From Myxococcales bacterium (GTDB lineage: Bacteria; Myxococcota_A; Polyangia; Polyangiales; Polyangiaceae): a stretch of DNA of 64,000 bases. The notes under the pieces are model-generated. The model saw only the letters and a program-made list of their open reading frames with translations, did no database searches and was not told the DNA's origin. The position numbers and the translations under genes are program-made. Shown piece by piece: positions 43,283 through 52,008 of this stretch (the first letter of the stretch is position 1; every line of letters starts with the position of its first letter). The stretch covers positions 372,001 to 436,000 of the forward strand of contig JADJCA010000007.1 in NCBI GenBank assembly GCA_016703425.1, in the 5' to 3' direction.

Positions 43283-43630
43283 ATGAGCACCGCCGCCGTC
43301 ATGTCCTCGGGTTTTCCTGGCCCGGACCGCCGACGCCACCGCGTCTACGTCACCCGCAACACCGAGTATCACTTCCGCGATGGCTTCTGCGTGGCCGTCC
43401 GCGATCGGCGCACCGGCGACTTCTTGCGCGGGCACCTGGCGCTGCGGCGACGCATCCACGGCGGCCTCAAGTTCTACCTCAACGGTGCCATCGTCCCGAA
43501 CCCGGGCGATCCGCAGCCGGGCGAGGCGCTCTACTTCGCGTACGAGGGCCGCGATCTGGTGACGAGTCCGCTCGAACGCGTTGACCGGCCCGAAAAGGTC
43601 CTCGTCGAGTCGTACCCGCCGCTCTCCTGA
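43283..43630 (+). CDS. Small conserved-looking cytoplasmic protein, unknown function
   Basis: A 115-residue soluble protein from the ATG at 43283. An Arg/His-rich start (PDRRRHRVYVTRNTEYH) leads into alternating strands (GFCVAVRDRRTGDFLRGHLA, HGGLKFYLNGAIVPN, GEALYFAYEGRDLVTSPLERV). The codon use looks like a real gene, and the pattern suggests a small beta-barrel or sheet. No signal, no Cys cluster and no known motif. It stands alone between the Old Yellow Enzyme gene and a hexanucleotide array. I do not recognise it. Confidence 0.7.
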   Translation: MSTAAVMSSGFPGPDRRRHRVYVTRNTEYHFRDGFCVAVRDRRTGDFLRGHLALRRRIHGGLKFYLNGAIVPNPGDPQPGEALYFAYEGRDLVTSPLERVDRPEKVLVESYPPLS

Positions 43631-43667
43631 GGACCGGCGAGGCCGCGCAGCCCGGCGGGCGATGGGC

Positions 43668-43730
43668 GACCTCGACCTCGACCTCGACCTCGACCTCGAC
43701 CTCGGGCACGGGCACGGGCCCGGGCACGGG
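43668..43730 (+). repeat. Hexanucleotide array GACCTC x6 followed by GGGCAC-type units
   Basis: Six perfect copies of GACCTC (43668-43703) run into GGGCAC, GGGCAC, GGGCCC, GGGCAC and a final GGG. The array lies in a 167-base intergenic gap before the GNAT gene. A second array at 51911-51955 shares the GGGCACG unit, so such hexamer tracts appear to recur in this genome. Confidence 0.9.
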
Positions 43731-43797
43731 ATGTGAGCGGATGGGTGCCTTAAGGCGCAGGCCTGTTCGACCGTCTTTGGAGTAGCCTCGCCGAGCG

Positions 43798-44403
43798 ATG
43801 TTGGCCGTTCCTACCCGAGCCGAGCTTCGCTCGCGACCGCTAACCACGGCTCGCCTCATGCTCGCCCCCATCGAAACCAAAGACGCCCATGACCTCTGGT
43901 ACGCGGTCGAAGGATCGCGAACCGAGCTTGAGCGATGGCTCCCCTGGGTGCCGTTCACCGTCGACCCGGAAGCGAGCTTTCGGTACGCCGACGCGAGCGC
44001 GCAAGACTGGGACGCGGGCCGCGCCTGCCGCCTCGCCGTTCGCGATCGCGAGACGCAGCGCTTCCTCGGCGTCGTGAGCCTGGAGTCGATGGCTCACATC
44101 CACCAGAACATGGACCTCGGCTATTGGCTCCGCACCGACGCTGTCGGCGCCGGGTACATGACCGAGGCCGCAACGGAGACGCTTCGGTTCTGCTTCCGGC
44201 AGCTCTGCGCTCACCGCGTTCGCGTCGCCGCCGCGACCGACAATCATCCTTCGCAGGCCGTCATAAGGCGCCTCGGGTTCACCTTCGAGGGCGTGGCACG
44301 CCAAGCCGAACGCGTGAGCGGACGGTGGCTCGACCACGCCATCTTCGGGATGCTCGTCACCGATCCGCGAGCGGTGTCCATTGCGTCGGGAGGCGCTCGC
44401 TGA
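43798..44403 (+). CDS. GNAT-family N-acetyltransferase (RimJ/RimL-like)
   Basis: A 201-residue acetyl-CoA-dependent acetyltransferase. Family features in order: LTTARLMLAPIETKDAHDL, LERWLPWVPF, RLAVRDRETQRFLGVVSLE, GYWLRTDAVGAGYMTEAA (acetyl-CoA pyrophosphate loop Q/RxxGxG/A form), HRVRVAAATDNHPSQAVIRR and LGFTFEGVARQ. It fits the RimJ/RimL or ribosomal-protein-serine acetyltransferase group, but the substrate may be another amine. The start is ATG at 43798, three bases before the next gene's start region, and the OmpA-like gene begins four bases after its stop. Confidence 0.92.
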   Translation: MLAVPTRAELRSRPLTTARLMLAPIETKDAHDLWYAVEGSRTELERWLPWVPFTVDPEASFRYADASAQDWDAGRACRLAVRDRETQRFLGVVSLESMAHIHQNMDLGYWLRTDAVGAGYMTEAATETLRFCFRQLCAHRVRVAAATDNHPSQAVIRRLGFTFEGVARQAERVSGRWLDHAIFGMLVTDPRAVSIASGGAR

Positions 44404-44406
44404 CCC

Positions 44407-45768
44407 ATGCGCCTACATCGATGCACGCTCCGCGTCGCGCTTCTGGCGGCGATGCTCACTCCTGCGTCCGCCGCCGCGGAGCCGCCGCGCGTGCACGCCA
44501 CGGCTGGCGTCGCGCACGCCGTCTCTGAGCCGCAGAGTCGAGAGCTGAGCTTCGGCGCCGCCGGCGACGTGGGCTTCGAAGTACCGGTCACCAACGTCCT
44601 CGGCATCATGGGCAAGGTCGGCGGCGTCGTCCTCGCCGATGGCAAGTCGCCCGCGAACCCTCGCCTCGCCGATCGAACGGCAGGCATGGCCGCGAACGTC
44701 TTTGCCGGCGTGCGCGTCTCCCCACCGGAAGGTGGCCCCTATCTCGACCTCGGCCTCGGCCTCGTCGCCACGGGGGTCGCGCGTTTCGGGTTCGATGCGC
44801 ACGTCGGTTGGGACTTCGCCGTCGGTCGGAGCGAAACATGGCAGGCGGGCCCCAGCATCGGCTACCTGCACGTCGTCCAGCCCGACGACACGCTAAGGCC
44901 AGAAGACGCGCGCCTCTTCACCGTCGGGGCGCATGTGGCGTGGGGCCAGCGCTCGGGGACCTGCGGAGACCAAGACGGCGACGGCATCTGCGATGCGAGA
45001 GACGCGTGCCCCGGCGTCGCGGGCCCTGCGAGCGGCAACGAGGCTATACACGGGTGCCCGCGAAGCGATCGCGATCGCGACTCGATCTACGACGATGAAG
45101 ACGCGTGCCCCGACGAATCGGGCCCGCGCTCGTCGGACCCGAAGAAGAACGGCTGCCCCCGCGCCGATCGCGACGGAGACGCCGTCTACGACGACGAAGA
45201 CGCGTGCCCCGAAGAGCCCGGCGTGCGGACCCACAATCCGAAGACCAACGGCTGTCCCCCGAGCGATCGCGACAGCGACGGCGTCTTCGACGACGAAGAC
45301 GCGTGCCCCGACGCGGCAGGCGTTCGCACCACCGACAAGGCCACCAACGGCTGCGCGCCGCTCACGAGCACGATTCGCCTCGTCGGTGATCGGCTTGTGT
45401 TGGATGACCGGATTCACTTTGACACCGACAGTCCTCGCGTTCGCTCCAAGAGCTTTCCCCTGCTCCGTCGCGTCGCAGAATTTCTGAACGCGTCGCCGGA
45501 CATCCTGCACGTCGACATCGAGGGCCACGCCGATCGCGTCGGCGCAGACGACTACAACCTTGGGCTCTCGCGAGCGCGCGCAGCGTCGGTGAGGACGCTG
45601 CTCATTGGGGCGGGCGTTTCCGAGTCACGCCTCTCAGCGCGGGGCTACGGCGAATCGAGGCCCAAGACGAAGGTCGACACCGGCAGAGGCTCAGTGGAAG
45701 ACCGCCGTGTGGAGTTCTGGGTGGTCCGCAGCAGCCCGCGAACCGAGTCGGTGGGAGAAAAGCCGTGA
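44407..45768 (+). CDS. OmpA-family outer-membrane protein with thrombospondin type 3 calcium repeats
   Basis: A 453-residue exported protein. The signal peptide is 1-23 (MRLHRCTLRVALLAAMLT). Residues 28-185 look like a beta-barrel (AAGDVGFEVPVTNVLGIMGK, YLDLGLGLVATGVARFGFD). Residues 190-325 hold four TSP type 3 repeats with Asp-rich Ca sites (DQDGDGICDARDACP, DRDRDSIYDDEDACP, DRDGDAVYDDEDACP, DRDSDGVFDDEDACP). The last 110 residues are the OmpA peptidoglycan-binding domain with FDTDSPRVRSKSFPLL, IEGHADRVGADDYNLGLSR and RGYGESRP. It probably ties the outer membrane to the wall. The stop overlaps the next gene's GTG start (GTGA). Confidence 0.93.
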   Translation: MRLHRCTLRVALLAAMLTPASAAAEPPRVHATAGVAHAVSEPQSRELSFGAAGDVGFEVPVTNVLGIMGKVGGVVLADGKSPANPRLADRTAGMAANVFAGVRVSPPEGGPYLDLGLGLVATGVARFGFDAHVGWDFAVGRSETWQAGPSIGYLHVVQPDDTLRPEDARLFTVGAHVAWGQRSGTCGDQDGDGICDARDACPGVAGPASGNEAIHGCPRSDRDRDSIYDDEDACPDESGPRSSDPKKNGCPRADRDGDAVYDDEDACPEEPGVRTHNPKTNGCPPSDRDSDGVFDDEDACPDAAGVRTTDKATNGCAPLTSTIRLVGDRLVLDDRIHFDTDSPRVRSKSFPLLRRVAEFLNASPDILHVDIEGHADRVGADDYNLGLSRARAASVRTLLIGAGVSESRLSARGYGESRPKTKVDTGRGSVEDRRVEFWVVRSSPRTESVGEKP

Positions 45769-47240
45769 AGCCAATGGTTGACGAGAGCTGCCGGTCGACG
45801 TCCCCAAAGAACACCTTGCGTACGCTCGTCACGCTCGGCGCCACGGCCCTCGCGGTGGCGCTCGCCATGTCGGGCTGCGGTGAGAGCACCGGCCTCGTCG
45901 GCGGCGCGTGCCGCTTCCCTTACGTGGAGTGCAACCTCGCCTGCGTCGATCTCGACACCGACCCTGCGCACTGCGGCGCCTGCGACGTCGCGTGCAACGC
46001 CGGCGTCGCCTGCATCGGCGGCAGGTGTGACGGTCCGAGCACCGTGAGCCATGACGCGGGCGTAGACCGCGAAGCTGGCGTCGATGGCGCCGGCTCCGAC
46101 GGCAACGTCGGCGATGGTCAACCGAGCGATGGGACCGTCTCCGACGGACCGGTCGCCGACGGAACGTTGAGCGACGGCGCCGGGCCCGACAGCTCGAGCG
46201 TGGACAGCGGGGGCACCGACGGCGCGCTCACGGACAGCCCGACGGGCGACGACGGCGGCGCGAGCGACGGCGCCGGCGGATCGAGCGATGGCGGCGTCAG
46301 CGACGCTGGTGCCACCGACGCTGGTGCGAGCGATGCGCCGGCCGGCGACGCGTGCCTGCCGCCCTACACGACGGAAGCGCACTGCGGAGACTGCTTTACG
46401 CAGTGCGTGGCCCCCAACGACGCGTGCAAGTTCGACGGCACGAGCTACGCGTGCGCGCCCTTCTGCCTGGCTCCGCTCTCTCGCTGCGGCGACACGTGCA
46501 AAGACCTCCTGACCGATGGCGACAACTGCGGCGCGTGCGGCCGCGTCTGCGCTTCGAACATCTGCGTGCAGGGCGTTTGCCAAGGCGCCGCCAGCGGCGA
46601 CATCGTTTACATCGGGCACGACTACGCGACGACGCCGCTCCGCACGGCTCAAGCGCGCATCTTGGAGAACGCCGTGCTCATGTCGCGCAGCGATCCGGTG
46701 CGCGTGCTCTCGTACCAAAGGTACGCGGGAGCGGGCGCGATCTCGCGGGTGGGAAGCATCTTCGCCGACGCCAAGACGCGCACCGGCCGCAACATTGTGG
46801 TGACCGCAACGGCGAGCGACGCCGCGGTGGCCGGGGCCACGACCGCGAACTTCGAGGTCGTGCTCGTGCACGACCAGACGACGGCGCCGAGCGGGGCCTT
46901 GAGTTCGCTGGGTCAGTCGTGGGCCTCCGGTCTCTCTGCCTTCACTCATGTGAGCGGTGTGCTCGTCGTCCTCGACGGCGCAACGGGCACCGCGCAGATG
47001 CCGCAGCTCATGACGCAAACGGGGCTCTTGACCGTGACCTCCCATCAGGCGGCCGCCACCGGCGATCTCATCGAACTCCTCTCGGCCACCGACGGCGTCG
47101 GCGGCGGCGTCATCTCGCTCTTCGCCGTGCGGGCCAACTCGGCGCGCTTCGTTTCGGAGCCCAACGGCGGCTCGGTGAACTGGGTCACGCGACATCAGGC
47201 GAGCGGCACGCCCAACGTGATTCACAAAATCGCGCCGTGA
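45765..47240 (+). CDS. Lipoprotein with Cys-rich modules and Asp/Gly/Ser linker
   Basis: A 491-residue lipoprotein coupled to the OmpA gene (GTGA overlap). The signal leads to lipobox AMSGC (C38). A first Cys-rich module (NLACVDLDTDPAHCGACDVAC) is the stigma-like myxobacterial pattern, then a long linker of Asp-Gly, Ser and Ala (about 95-200), a second pair of modules (TEAHCGDCFTQC, GDTCKDLLTDGDNCGACGRVC), and a C-terminal domain of 220 residues beginning DIVYIGHDYATTPLRTAQ with alpha/beta character (VLVVLDGATGTAQMP). The latter may be a small Rossmann or integrin-A-like fold, but I cannot name it. Probably surface-exposed. Confidence 0.85.
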   Translation: MKPMVDESCRSTSPKNTLRTLVTLGATALAVALAMSGCGESTGLVGGACRFPYVECNLACVDLDTDPAHCGACDVACNAGVACIGGRCDGPSTVSHDAGVDREAGVDGAGSDGNVGDGQPSDGTVSDGPVADGTLSDGAGPDSSSVDSGGTDGALTDSPTGDDGGASDGAGGSSDGGVSDAGATDAGASDAPAGDACLPPYTTEAHCGDCFTQCVAPNDACKFDGTSYACAPFCLAPLSRCGDTCKDLLTDGDNCGACGRVCASNICVQGVCQGAASGDIVYIGHDYATTPLRTAQARILENAVLMSRSDPVRVLSYQRYAGAGAISRVGSIFADAKTRTGRNIVVTATASDAAVAGATTANFEVVLVHDQTTAPSGALSSLGQSWASGLSAFTHVSGVLVVLDGATGTAQMPQLMTQTGLLTVTSHQAAATGDLIELLSATDGVGGGVISLFAVRANSARFVSEPNGGSVNWVTRHQASGTPNVIHKIAP

Positions 47241-47303
47241 GCAGGGGCGGCGGCGACGCGGTTTGGGAGTAGCAAGGCGAGCGTTCACGCTACAATCGGG
47301 CCC

Positions 47304-48728
47304 TTGGACCTCCCGGCCCACGTCATCCTTCCCGCCCCCGGGACCGTCGTCGGCGGCAAGTACACCATCGACCACCTCATCGGTGCCGGCGGAATGGGAG
47401 CCGTCTTCGCGGCGACGCACCGGACGCTCGGGCACACGGTCGCCATCAAGGTGATGTTCTCCGATCCGCTGCTGCCGAACAGTCGGGCACGTTTCCTCAA
47501 CGAGGCCCGGGCCGCGGCCAACATTCGCAGCGACCACGTCGTGCGAGTCAGCGACGTCGACGAGGAGGATGGCTTCGCTTACATGATCCTCGAGCTGCTG
47601 GAAGGCGAGGATCTCGCGGACCACCTGACGCGTCATCGTCGGCTACCGCCGCCGCGCGTCGCCGCGTTCATGACCCAAGCGCTCCGCGGCATCGGCGCCG
47701 CGCACGCACTCGGCGTCGTGCATCGTGACCTCAAGCCGGCCAACATCTTCTTGACCGCGCGAAGCGACGGTTCGCCACTCGTCAAGGTCCTCGACTTTGG
47801 CATCTCCAAGGCGACGGGCGGCGCGCTCGCGGCCCAACCGTCAATGACCAATTCGCAAGCGACCTTGGGCTCGCCCAGGTACATGTCGCCGGAGCAGGTG
47901 CGCAGCTCGAGCACCGTGACCCCCCTGACTGACGTTTGGGCGGTTGGCGTGATTCTCTATGAGCTGGTGAGTGGGCAGCGGCCCTTCGATGGTGAAGATC
48001 TCGGCGGCCTCCTAGCGGCGATACTCGAGAAGGAACCGGTGCCTCTCCGCGCAGTGGCGCCGGACGTGAGCACGGACTTTGAGGCGGTGGTCATGCGGTG
48101 CTTGCGAAAGCGACCCGAGGAGCGATTTCAGTCCGCCGCGGAGGTCATTGACGCGCTCGCGCCGTTCATCACCCAGGACGAGGCCAACGCGCCCTTGTCG
48201 ACGCCTGCGCGGCCTGCGCCGCCGGCGACGCCACCAGGGCTCGGCGAAGTGTCGGCGACGAGCGGTCAGGGCTTTTCGACTTCCACTGGCGATGCTCCGC
48301 ACAGCCGCAGGGCGAGCCCCGCATCTCGCCAGCGCGCGAAGGTCGTCGCGACGGGTGTCCTGTTTGGTATCGCCGCGACGGCGAGCGCATTTTTCGCGGT
48401 CCGTAACCTGCGGCCTGCACCGGCGGTAAGCCCTCGCGCCGCGGCACAGGCCGCACCAAGCGAGAGCGCCGAGCGAGCCGCGTCGACCGCACCCACGCCA
48501 TCGGGCGCGACTTCGGGCGTCGACCCGATCGAAGTCCCCGTGCAGACGCCGGCGCTGCGCGCCAGCACCGACGACGCGACGCCCATGGTACCGAGCTCTT
48601 CGTCGCGCAAATCGCGCTCGGTGGACTCGCCCGGCGCGGTCAAGAAGACGAAGCCGCGCCAGGTGCCGACCGCGGCAGGCAGCGACAACGGGTCCGCGGT
48701 CGACCCACTTCGGCCCGACCTCCGCTAG
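47304..48728 (+). CDS. Ser/Thr protein kinase (Hanks type) with one C-terminal membrane helix
   Basis: A 474-residue transmembrane kinase. All catalytic parts are present: GAGGMGAVFAATH (27-39), K49 in VAIKVM, HRDLKPANIF (D142), LDFGISKA (D164) and GSPRYMSPEQV. The kinase ends near residue 285. A Pro/Ala-rich stretch leads to a single membrane helix at about 340-360 (VVATGVLFGIAATASAFFAV), and the outer part of about 110 residues is disordered, Ser/Ala/Pro-rich and basic. The start is a TTG at 47304. The next gene encodes a PEGA/TPR-like exported protein, a pairing typical of myxobacteria. The signal sensed is unknown. Confidence 0.92.
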   Translation: MDLPAHVILPAPGTVVGGKYTIDHLIGAGGMGAVFAATHRTLGHTVAIKVMFSDPLLPNSRARFLNEARAAANIRSDHVVRVSDVDEEDGFAYMILELLEGEDLADHLTRHRRLPPPRVAAFMTQALRGIGAAHALGVVHRDLKPANIFLTARSDGSPLVKVLDFGISKATGGALAAQPSMTNSQATLGSPRYMSPEQVRSSSTVTPLTDVWAVGVILYELVSGQRPFDGEDLGGLLAAILEKEPVPLRAVAPDVSTDFEAVVMRCLRKRPEERFQSAAEVIDALAPFITQDEANAPLSTPARPAPPATPPGLGEVSATSGQGFSTSTGDAPHSRRASPASRQRAKVVATGVLFGIAATASAFFAVRNLRPAPAVSPRAAAQAAPSESAERAASTAPTPSGATSGVDPIEVPVQTPALRASTDDATPMVPSSSSRKSRSVDSPGAVKKTKPRQVPTAAGSDNGSAVDPLRPDLR

Positions 48729-48764
48729 TCCCGACTTGTTGGTGATGGTACCTTCCGCCGGCCG

Positions 48765-49769
48765 ATGGCCCTGCGACGCCCCCTCACGCTCGCCAATGCG
48801 GTCCTCTGCCTGTCGACTTGGGCCGCGCACGCGTCGGCCGATGCAGGCGCCGCCGAGGGCTTGTTCCGCGACGGTCATGCGGCCATGGGCCGACAGGACT
48901 ACGCCGCGGCTTGCGCGGCCTTCGCGGCCAGCCAGGCGGCCGAGCCCTCCGTAGGCGCGCTCATCAACCTTGGCCAGTGCAACGAGAAGCAGAACAAGAT
49001 CGCTTCTGCGTGGGGCCACTACAACGCGGCCGCCAGCCTCGCCGAGCTGAACAAGCAGGCCAGCCGCGCGCAGGCGGCGCGCGCTGAAGCCGAGCGCCTC
49101 ACGCCGAAGCTCCAACGCATCGTCGTGCGAGTCGCGGGGCAGCCGGGCGCGGAGATCACGCGCGACGGCACGAAGGTGCCGGAGGGAGCGTCGGTCCCAG
49201 CAGACCCGGGACCGCATGTTGTTTTGGTCAGGGCCCCCGGCAAGAGGCCGCTTCAGAAGACGGTCGTCGTCACCGCCGGTGAGAGGCCCGTTTACGTCGT
49301 CGACGTGGAAGGACTGGAGGACGCGGCAAGCCAACCGGTCAAGGCCTCACCTCCCCTCGCGACGAACCCAAGGGCAGCGGAGACGCCGTCGGGCGGCGGT
49401 CGCACGGCCGGATGGGTCCTCGGAGCCGTCGGTGTCGCGGGGGTCGCAACGGCCGCCGGGTTCTTCATCTTCGACGCGGTCGTCACAGCCCCGGGTCGCG
49501 ACGACATCAAAGGGCAACGCGACGACGAGTGCGCGGCACAAGCGGGCAGCAACCGATGCACGAGCCTGCAAGCGTCGTATGAGTCCAAGGCGAGCGCCAG
49601 CGACACCAATCGATGGGTCGCTCTCGGCGCGGGCGGCGGTGGCCTCGTGGCGCTCGCCGTGGGTGGCATCCTCTTGGTCACGAGCGGCACAGGCACGTCA
49701 CGGGCCTCAGCGGTCCACGTCGTTCCGACCTTCGTGGGCCACGGGTTGGGGCTCAGAGGCACGTTCTAG
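48765..49769 (+). CDS. Exported TPR/PEGA-like protein with C-terminal membrane segments
   Basis: A 334-residue protein with a signal peptide (ANAVLCLSTWAAHASADA). Residues 30-110 form two TPR-like helical pairs (GLFRDGHAAMGRQDYAAACA, SVGALINLGQCNEKQNKIAS). Residues 115-185 resemble a PEGA domain (AEITRDGTKVPEG, VLVRAPGKRPLQKTVVVTAG). Two hydrophobic helices follow (TAGWVLGAVGVAGVATAAGFFIF and WVALGAGGGGLVALAVGGILL, each quoted in part in that region), and between them is a loop with two Cys. It follows the kinase gene by 36 bases on the same strand. Such proteins often accompany kinases in myxobacteria and may act at the cell envelope. Confidence 0.85.
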   Translation: MALRRPLTLANAVLCLSTWAAHASADAGAAEGLFRDGHAAMGRQDYAAACAAFAASQAAEPSVGALINLGQCNEKQNKIASAWGHYNAAASLAELNKQASRAQAARAEAERLTPKLQRIVVRVAGQPGAEITRDGTKVPEGASVPADPGPHVVLVRAPGKRPLQKTVVVTAGERPVYVVDVEGLEDAASQPVKASPPLATNPRAAETPSGGGRTAGWVLGAVGVAGVATAAGFFIFDAVVTAPGRDDIKGQRDDECAAQAGSNRCTSLQASYESKASASDTNRWVALGAGGGGLVALAVGGILLVTSGTGTSRASAVHVVPTFVGHGLGLRGTF

Positions 49770-49826
49770 CGTGTAGCTGGCCCCCGGATGCCATCCTGTG
49801 ACGGCGGCGATGGTATGGTTTGCTTC

Positions 49827-50696
49827 ATGCGCGTGTCCTCGCTCGCCGCGGCGATTGCGGCCTTGCTCGCTGGGTCGTTCGGCATGGCGGTGGCTGGTTG
49901 CGTTGGCGACGATCCGGTCTTTCTGACCAACGACACCGACGCGACCGTGAGCGACGGGGCGGCTGCGGAGGACGGCGCCCGCAGCGACGACGGCGGCGGA
50001 TCGGCGGACGGCTCGGCAGCCGATGCCGGCCCCCCCGACTCTCCGACGCTCGAGGCCGGGGATGCCGACGGAGCGAGCGGCGACCCCGCCCTAGAGACGG
50101 GTTGCGTTTCCTTCCACAGCAACGCCACACGTTTGACGAGCGGGCACCCGCACTGGTCGGTGAACCCGCCCGGCGGTTGTGCCTTTGGACTCGATGGGAT
50201 GCGTTGCAGCGTTACGGGTCCCTTCGGCGATACCTACGCGATCTACCAATACGATCCGGCTGCGGGACTCGACGCGGTGGCAAAGCAGTTCCGCTGGGTC
50301 CTGATCTTCGACTTCGTCGTAGAGAATATGCCCATCGGCATGGACCTCGTCGCGGCGCAGGCGGGCATCAATGGCTATACCAACGCTCAGGTGGTCTTCG
50401 CGACGGAGCAGTCGAACACCGTGGTGTTCGTGCGCCCAGACGGCGTGAAGGCGGGAACCCCACCCGTCACCTTGACGGGAGCGGGCCCGCATCGCATGCG
50501 CCTCGAGCTCACAGAAACGGGCAGTGACTCCAGCGTCGTTGCGCGGCTTGACGGTCAGGCTCTTGGGACCATCAACCTTCAGCCAGGCCCTAGCGGGGGC
50601 TTGCTCCAGCTCGGCCCGTTTGTTCCAGGGACGGGCGGCTCCGGGCTCGCCACAGTGCGCTACCCGCGGGTCTTCGCCCAGCGCTGCGATCCGTAA
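49827..50696 (+). CDS. Lipoprotein with C-terminal lectin-like domain
   Basis: A 289-residue lipoprotein. I chose the ATG at 49827 (MRVSSLAAAIAALL), since codons before it lack signal character. The lipobox is MAVAGC. An Asp/Gly/Ala-rich linker spans roughly residues 38-90. The rest is a beta-rich domain of about 190 residues (QFRWVLIFDFVVENMP, AQVVFATEQSNTVVFVRPDG, PHRMRLELTETG, GTINLQPGPSGGLLQLGPFV) whose strand pattern resembles a concanavalin/LamG-like jelly roll, though no defining motif is seen. It follows the TPR/PEGA gene by 57 bases. Confidence 0.8.
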   Translation: MRVSSLAAAIAALLAGSFGMAVAGCVGDDPVFLTNDTDATVSDGAAAEDGARSDDGGGSADGSAADAGPPDSPTLEAGDADGASGDPALETGCVSFHSNATRLTSGHPHWSVNPPGGCAFGLDGMRCSVTGPFGDTYAIYQYDPAAGLDAVAKQFRWVLIFDFVVENMPIGMDLVAAQAGINGYTNAQVVFATEQSNTVVFVRPDGVKAGTPPVTLTGAGPHRMRLELTETGSDSSVVARLDGQALGTINLQPGPSGGLLQLGPFVPGTGGSGLATVRYPRVFAQRCDP

Positions 50697-50801
50697 GGCG
50701 GGGGACCTCAACGTACTCGAGCTCGGCTCCAAGGGCTCCGCACGTACGCGCCCGCTGCAACGACCAGCCGTGAGCCGAGAAGGCCGCGGTACGATGCGGG
50801 C

Positions 50802-51614
50802 GTGCGCGCGGGACATCTCAGCCTCACAGCCTTGTTGGTCGCGGCGGCACGCGCGCATCCGGACGTCGATGGCGAGGCCCTGTCGCTGCTGCCGGCATGG
50901 GTTGCTGTGCTCACGCGACTCGCGGGCGGTGCGCTCGCGAGCCCCCTTGCGCTGGGCTTCGGGGCTCACATCCGGCTTCGAACACGCGCCATCGACGACG
51001 TGGTGCGCCGCCTGGACGCTGGAACAACGCAGCTTGTGATCTTGGGAGCCGGTCTTGATTCGCGCGCCCTCCGCATGCCCGAGGTGGCGCGGCTTAGGGT
51101 CTTCGAGGTCGATCACCCGGCGATGCAGCGTTACAAGAAGGCCCGGCTCGCACGGCGTTATGGGATGGCGAGAGAGCTCGGTTTCGTTCCCGTGGACTTC
51201 GAGCGGGATGAGCTCGGCGCGGCCCTCGAGCAGGCCGGCCATCGCGCCGATGAGCCCACGTGTTTCGTCTGGGAAGGCGTGACCATGTACCTTGGAGCAG
51301 CCGCGCGGGACAAGACCCTCGACGCCATCGCCGCTCGGGCTGCGCCCGGAAGCGTCGTCGCCGCAACCTACGTCACGCCCGACCTCACGCGACTGGGGCG
51401 CCTCGCCGGCAGCGCGGCCCACTTCGTCTTTCGCGGCATCGGCGAGCCGCTCCTGGGGCCCGTGACCACGGCCGACCTCGCGTCGTCGTTCTCAAGCCGC
51501 GGCTTTCAATTCGTGTCCGACGAAGGGGCGAACCGGTGGGCCGAGCGCTTCGAGCCGCGCGCGAGGCACCTTCTGGTGCTGCACGAGCGACTCATGGTGA
51601 CCGAGCGCGTGTAG
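50802..51614 (+). CDS. SAM-dependent methyltransferase, leucine-carboxyl-methyltransferase-like (TIGR00027 type)
   Basis: A 270-residue soluble enzyme. LVILGAGLDSRALRM is the signature SAM loop of this family, followed by VFEVDHPAMQRYKKARL, which contacts SAM, and CFVWEGVTMYL (motif IV). HFVFRGIGEPLLGP and a C-terminal GFQFVSDEG complete the fold. Members methylate carboxyl groups of small molecules or are unassigned; no substrate can be given. The start is a GTG at 50802. The 105 bases upstream hold no supported gene. Confidence 0.9.
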   Translation: MRAGHLSLTALLVAAARAHPDVDGEALSLLPAWVAVLTRLAGGALASPLALGFGAHIRLRTRAIDDVVRRLDAGTTQLVILGAGLDSRALRMPEVARLRVFEVDHPAMQRYKKARLARRYGMARELGFVPVDFERDELGAALEQAGHRADEPTCFVWEGVTMYLGAAARDKTLDAIAARAAPGSVVAATYVTPDLTRLGRLAGSAAHFVFRGIGEPLLGPVTTADLASSFSSRGFQFVSDEGANRWAERFEPRARHLLVLHERLMVTERV

Positions 51615-51713
51615 CGCAATGGCGGCTACGGCCCTCCGGAATCGCGGCTTCGCAGAGCGGCTCCTCGCTCCCCCGGCGACCACTTCGCCCGCGCGAGCCC
51701 GTCTTTCCGAGGC

Positions 51714-51815
51714 CTACTTCTTGGTGGCGGCCTTCTCCTTCTTCTTCTTCTGCTTCTCCTTGGTGGAGAGCTTGGGCTTGTTGTTCTTCTTGTCCTTTTC
51801 AACGCCTTTAGCCAT
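51714..51815 (-). CDS. Very small lysine-rich protein (33 residues)
   Basis: ATG at 51815 to TAG at 51714. The protein starts MAKGVEKDKKNNKPKLSTKE and ends KEKAATKK, with 16 Lys and no Arg, Cys or aromatic residue. A perfect GGAGG lies five bases before the ATG (51821-51825), the best ribosome site in the window apart from the HU-like gene. Codon use is AAG-dominated and GC-leaning, as in genuine genes here. Small Lys-rich proteins of this kind often bind nucleic acid or ribosomes, but the function is unknown. It was found by eye because it is too short for usual gene-length cut-offs. It is convergent with the methyltransferase gene. Confidence 0.72.
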   Translation of the reverse strand: MAKGVEKDKKNNKPKLSTKEKQKKKKEKAATKK

Positions 51816-51910
51816 GAAAACCTCCGCGCGAGCAGCATAACCGGAGGCGGTGGGGTGGCGTAAAGGGAAGAGCGAGACGGAAGAAGAAGAGAGAGAGGGA
51901 CAGGGGATCG

Positions 51911-51955
51911 GGCACGTTCACGTTCACGTTCACGTTCACGGGCACGTTCACGGGG
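51911..51955 (+). repeat. Hexanucleotide array GTTCAC with GGGCAC ends
   Basis: Units GGGCAC, GTTCAC x4 (written CGTTCA in phase), GGGCAC, GTTCAC, then GGGGG. It lies about 55 bases upstream of the ATG at 52009. An open frame through it would read as an alternating His-Val stretch, but the lipoprotein start is downstream, so the tract is most likely non-coding leader. Confidence 0.88.
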
Positions 51956-52008
51956 GAGGAGCGGCGATTTTTGCTGCGACCTGCGGGGCCGGGCGGGCTC
52001 CTTTGGGC

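Noticed and set aside
45645..47636. A 663-codon open frame antisense to the OmpA and lipoprotein genes
   Set aside because: High GC at third positions opens long antisense frames throughout the window. This one has no domain motifs and an Arg/Val/Ala composition typical of such shadows, while the plus strand holds clear signal peptides and TSP3/OmpA motifs.
51850..52008. N-terminal extension of the lipoprotein at 52009 containing His-Val repeats
   Set aside because: The codons come from a hexanucleotide array and would put the lipobox far inside the protein. The ATG pair at 52009/52012 gives a normal signal.
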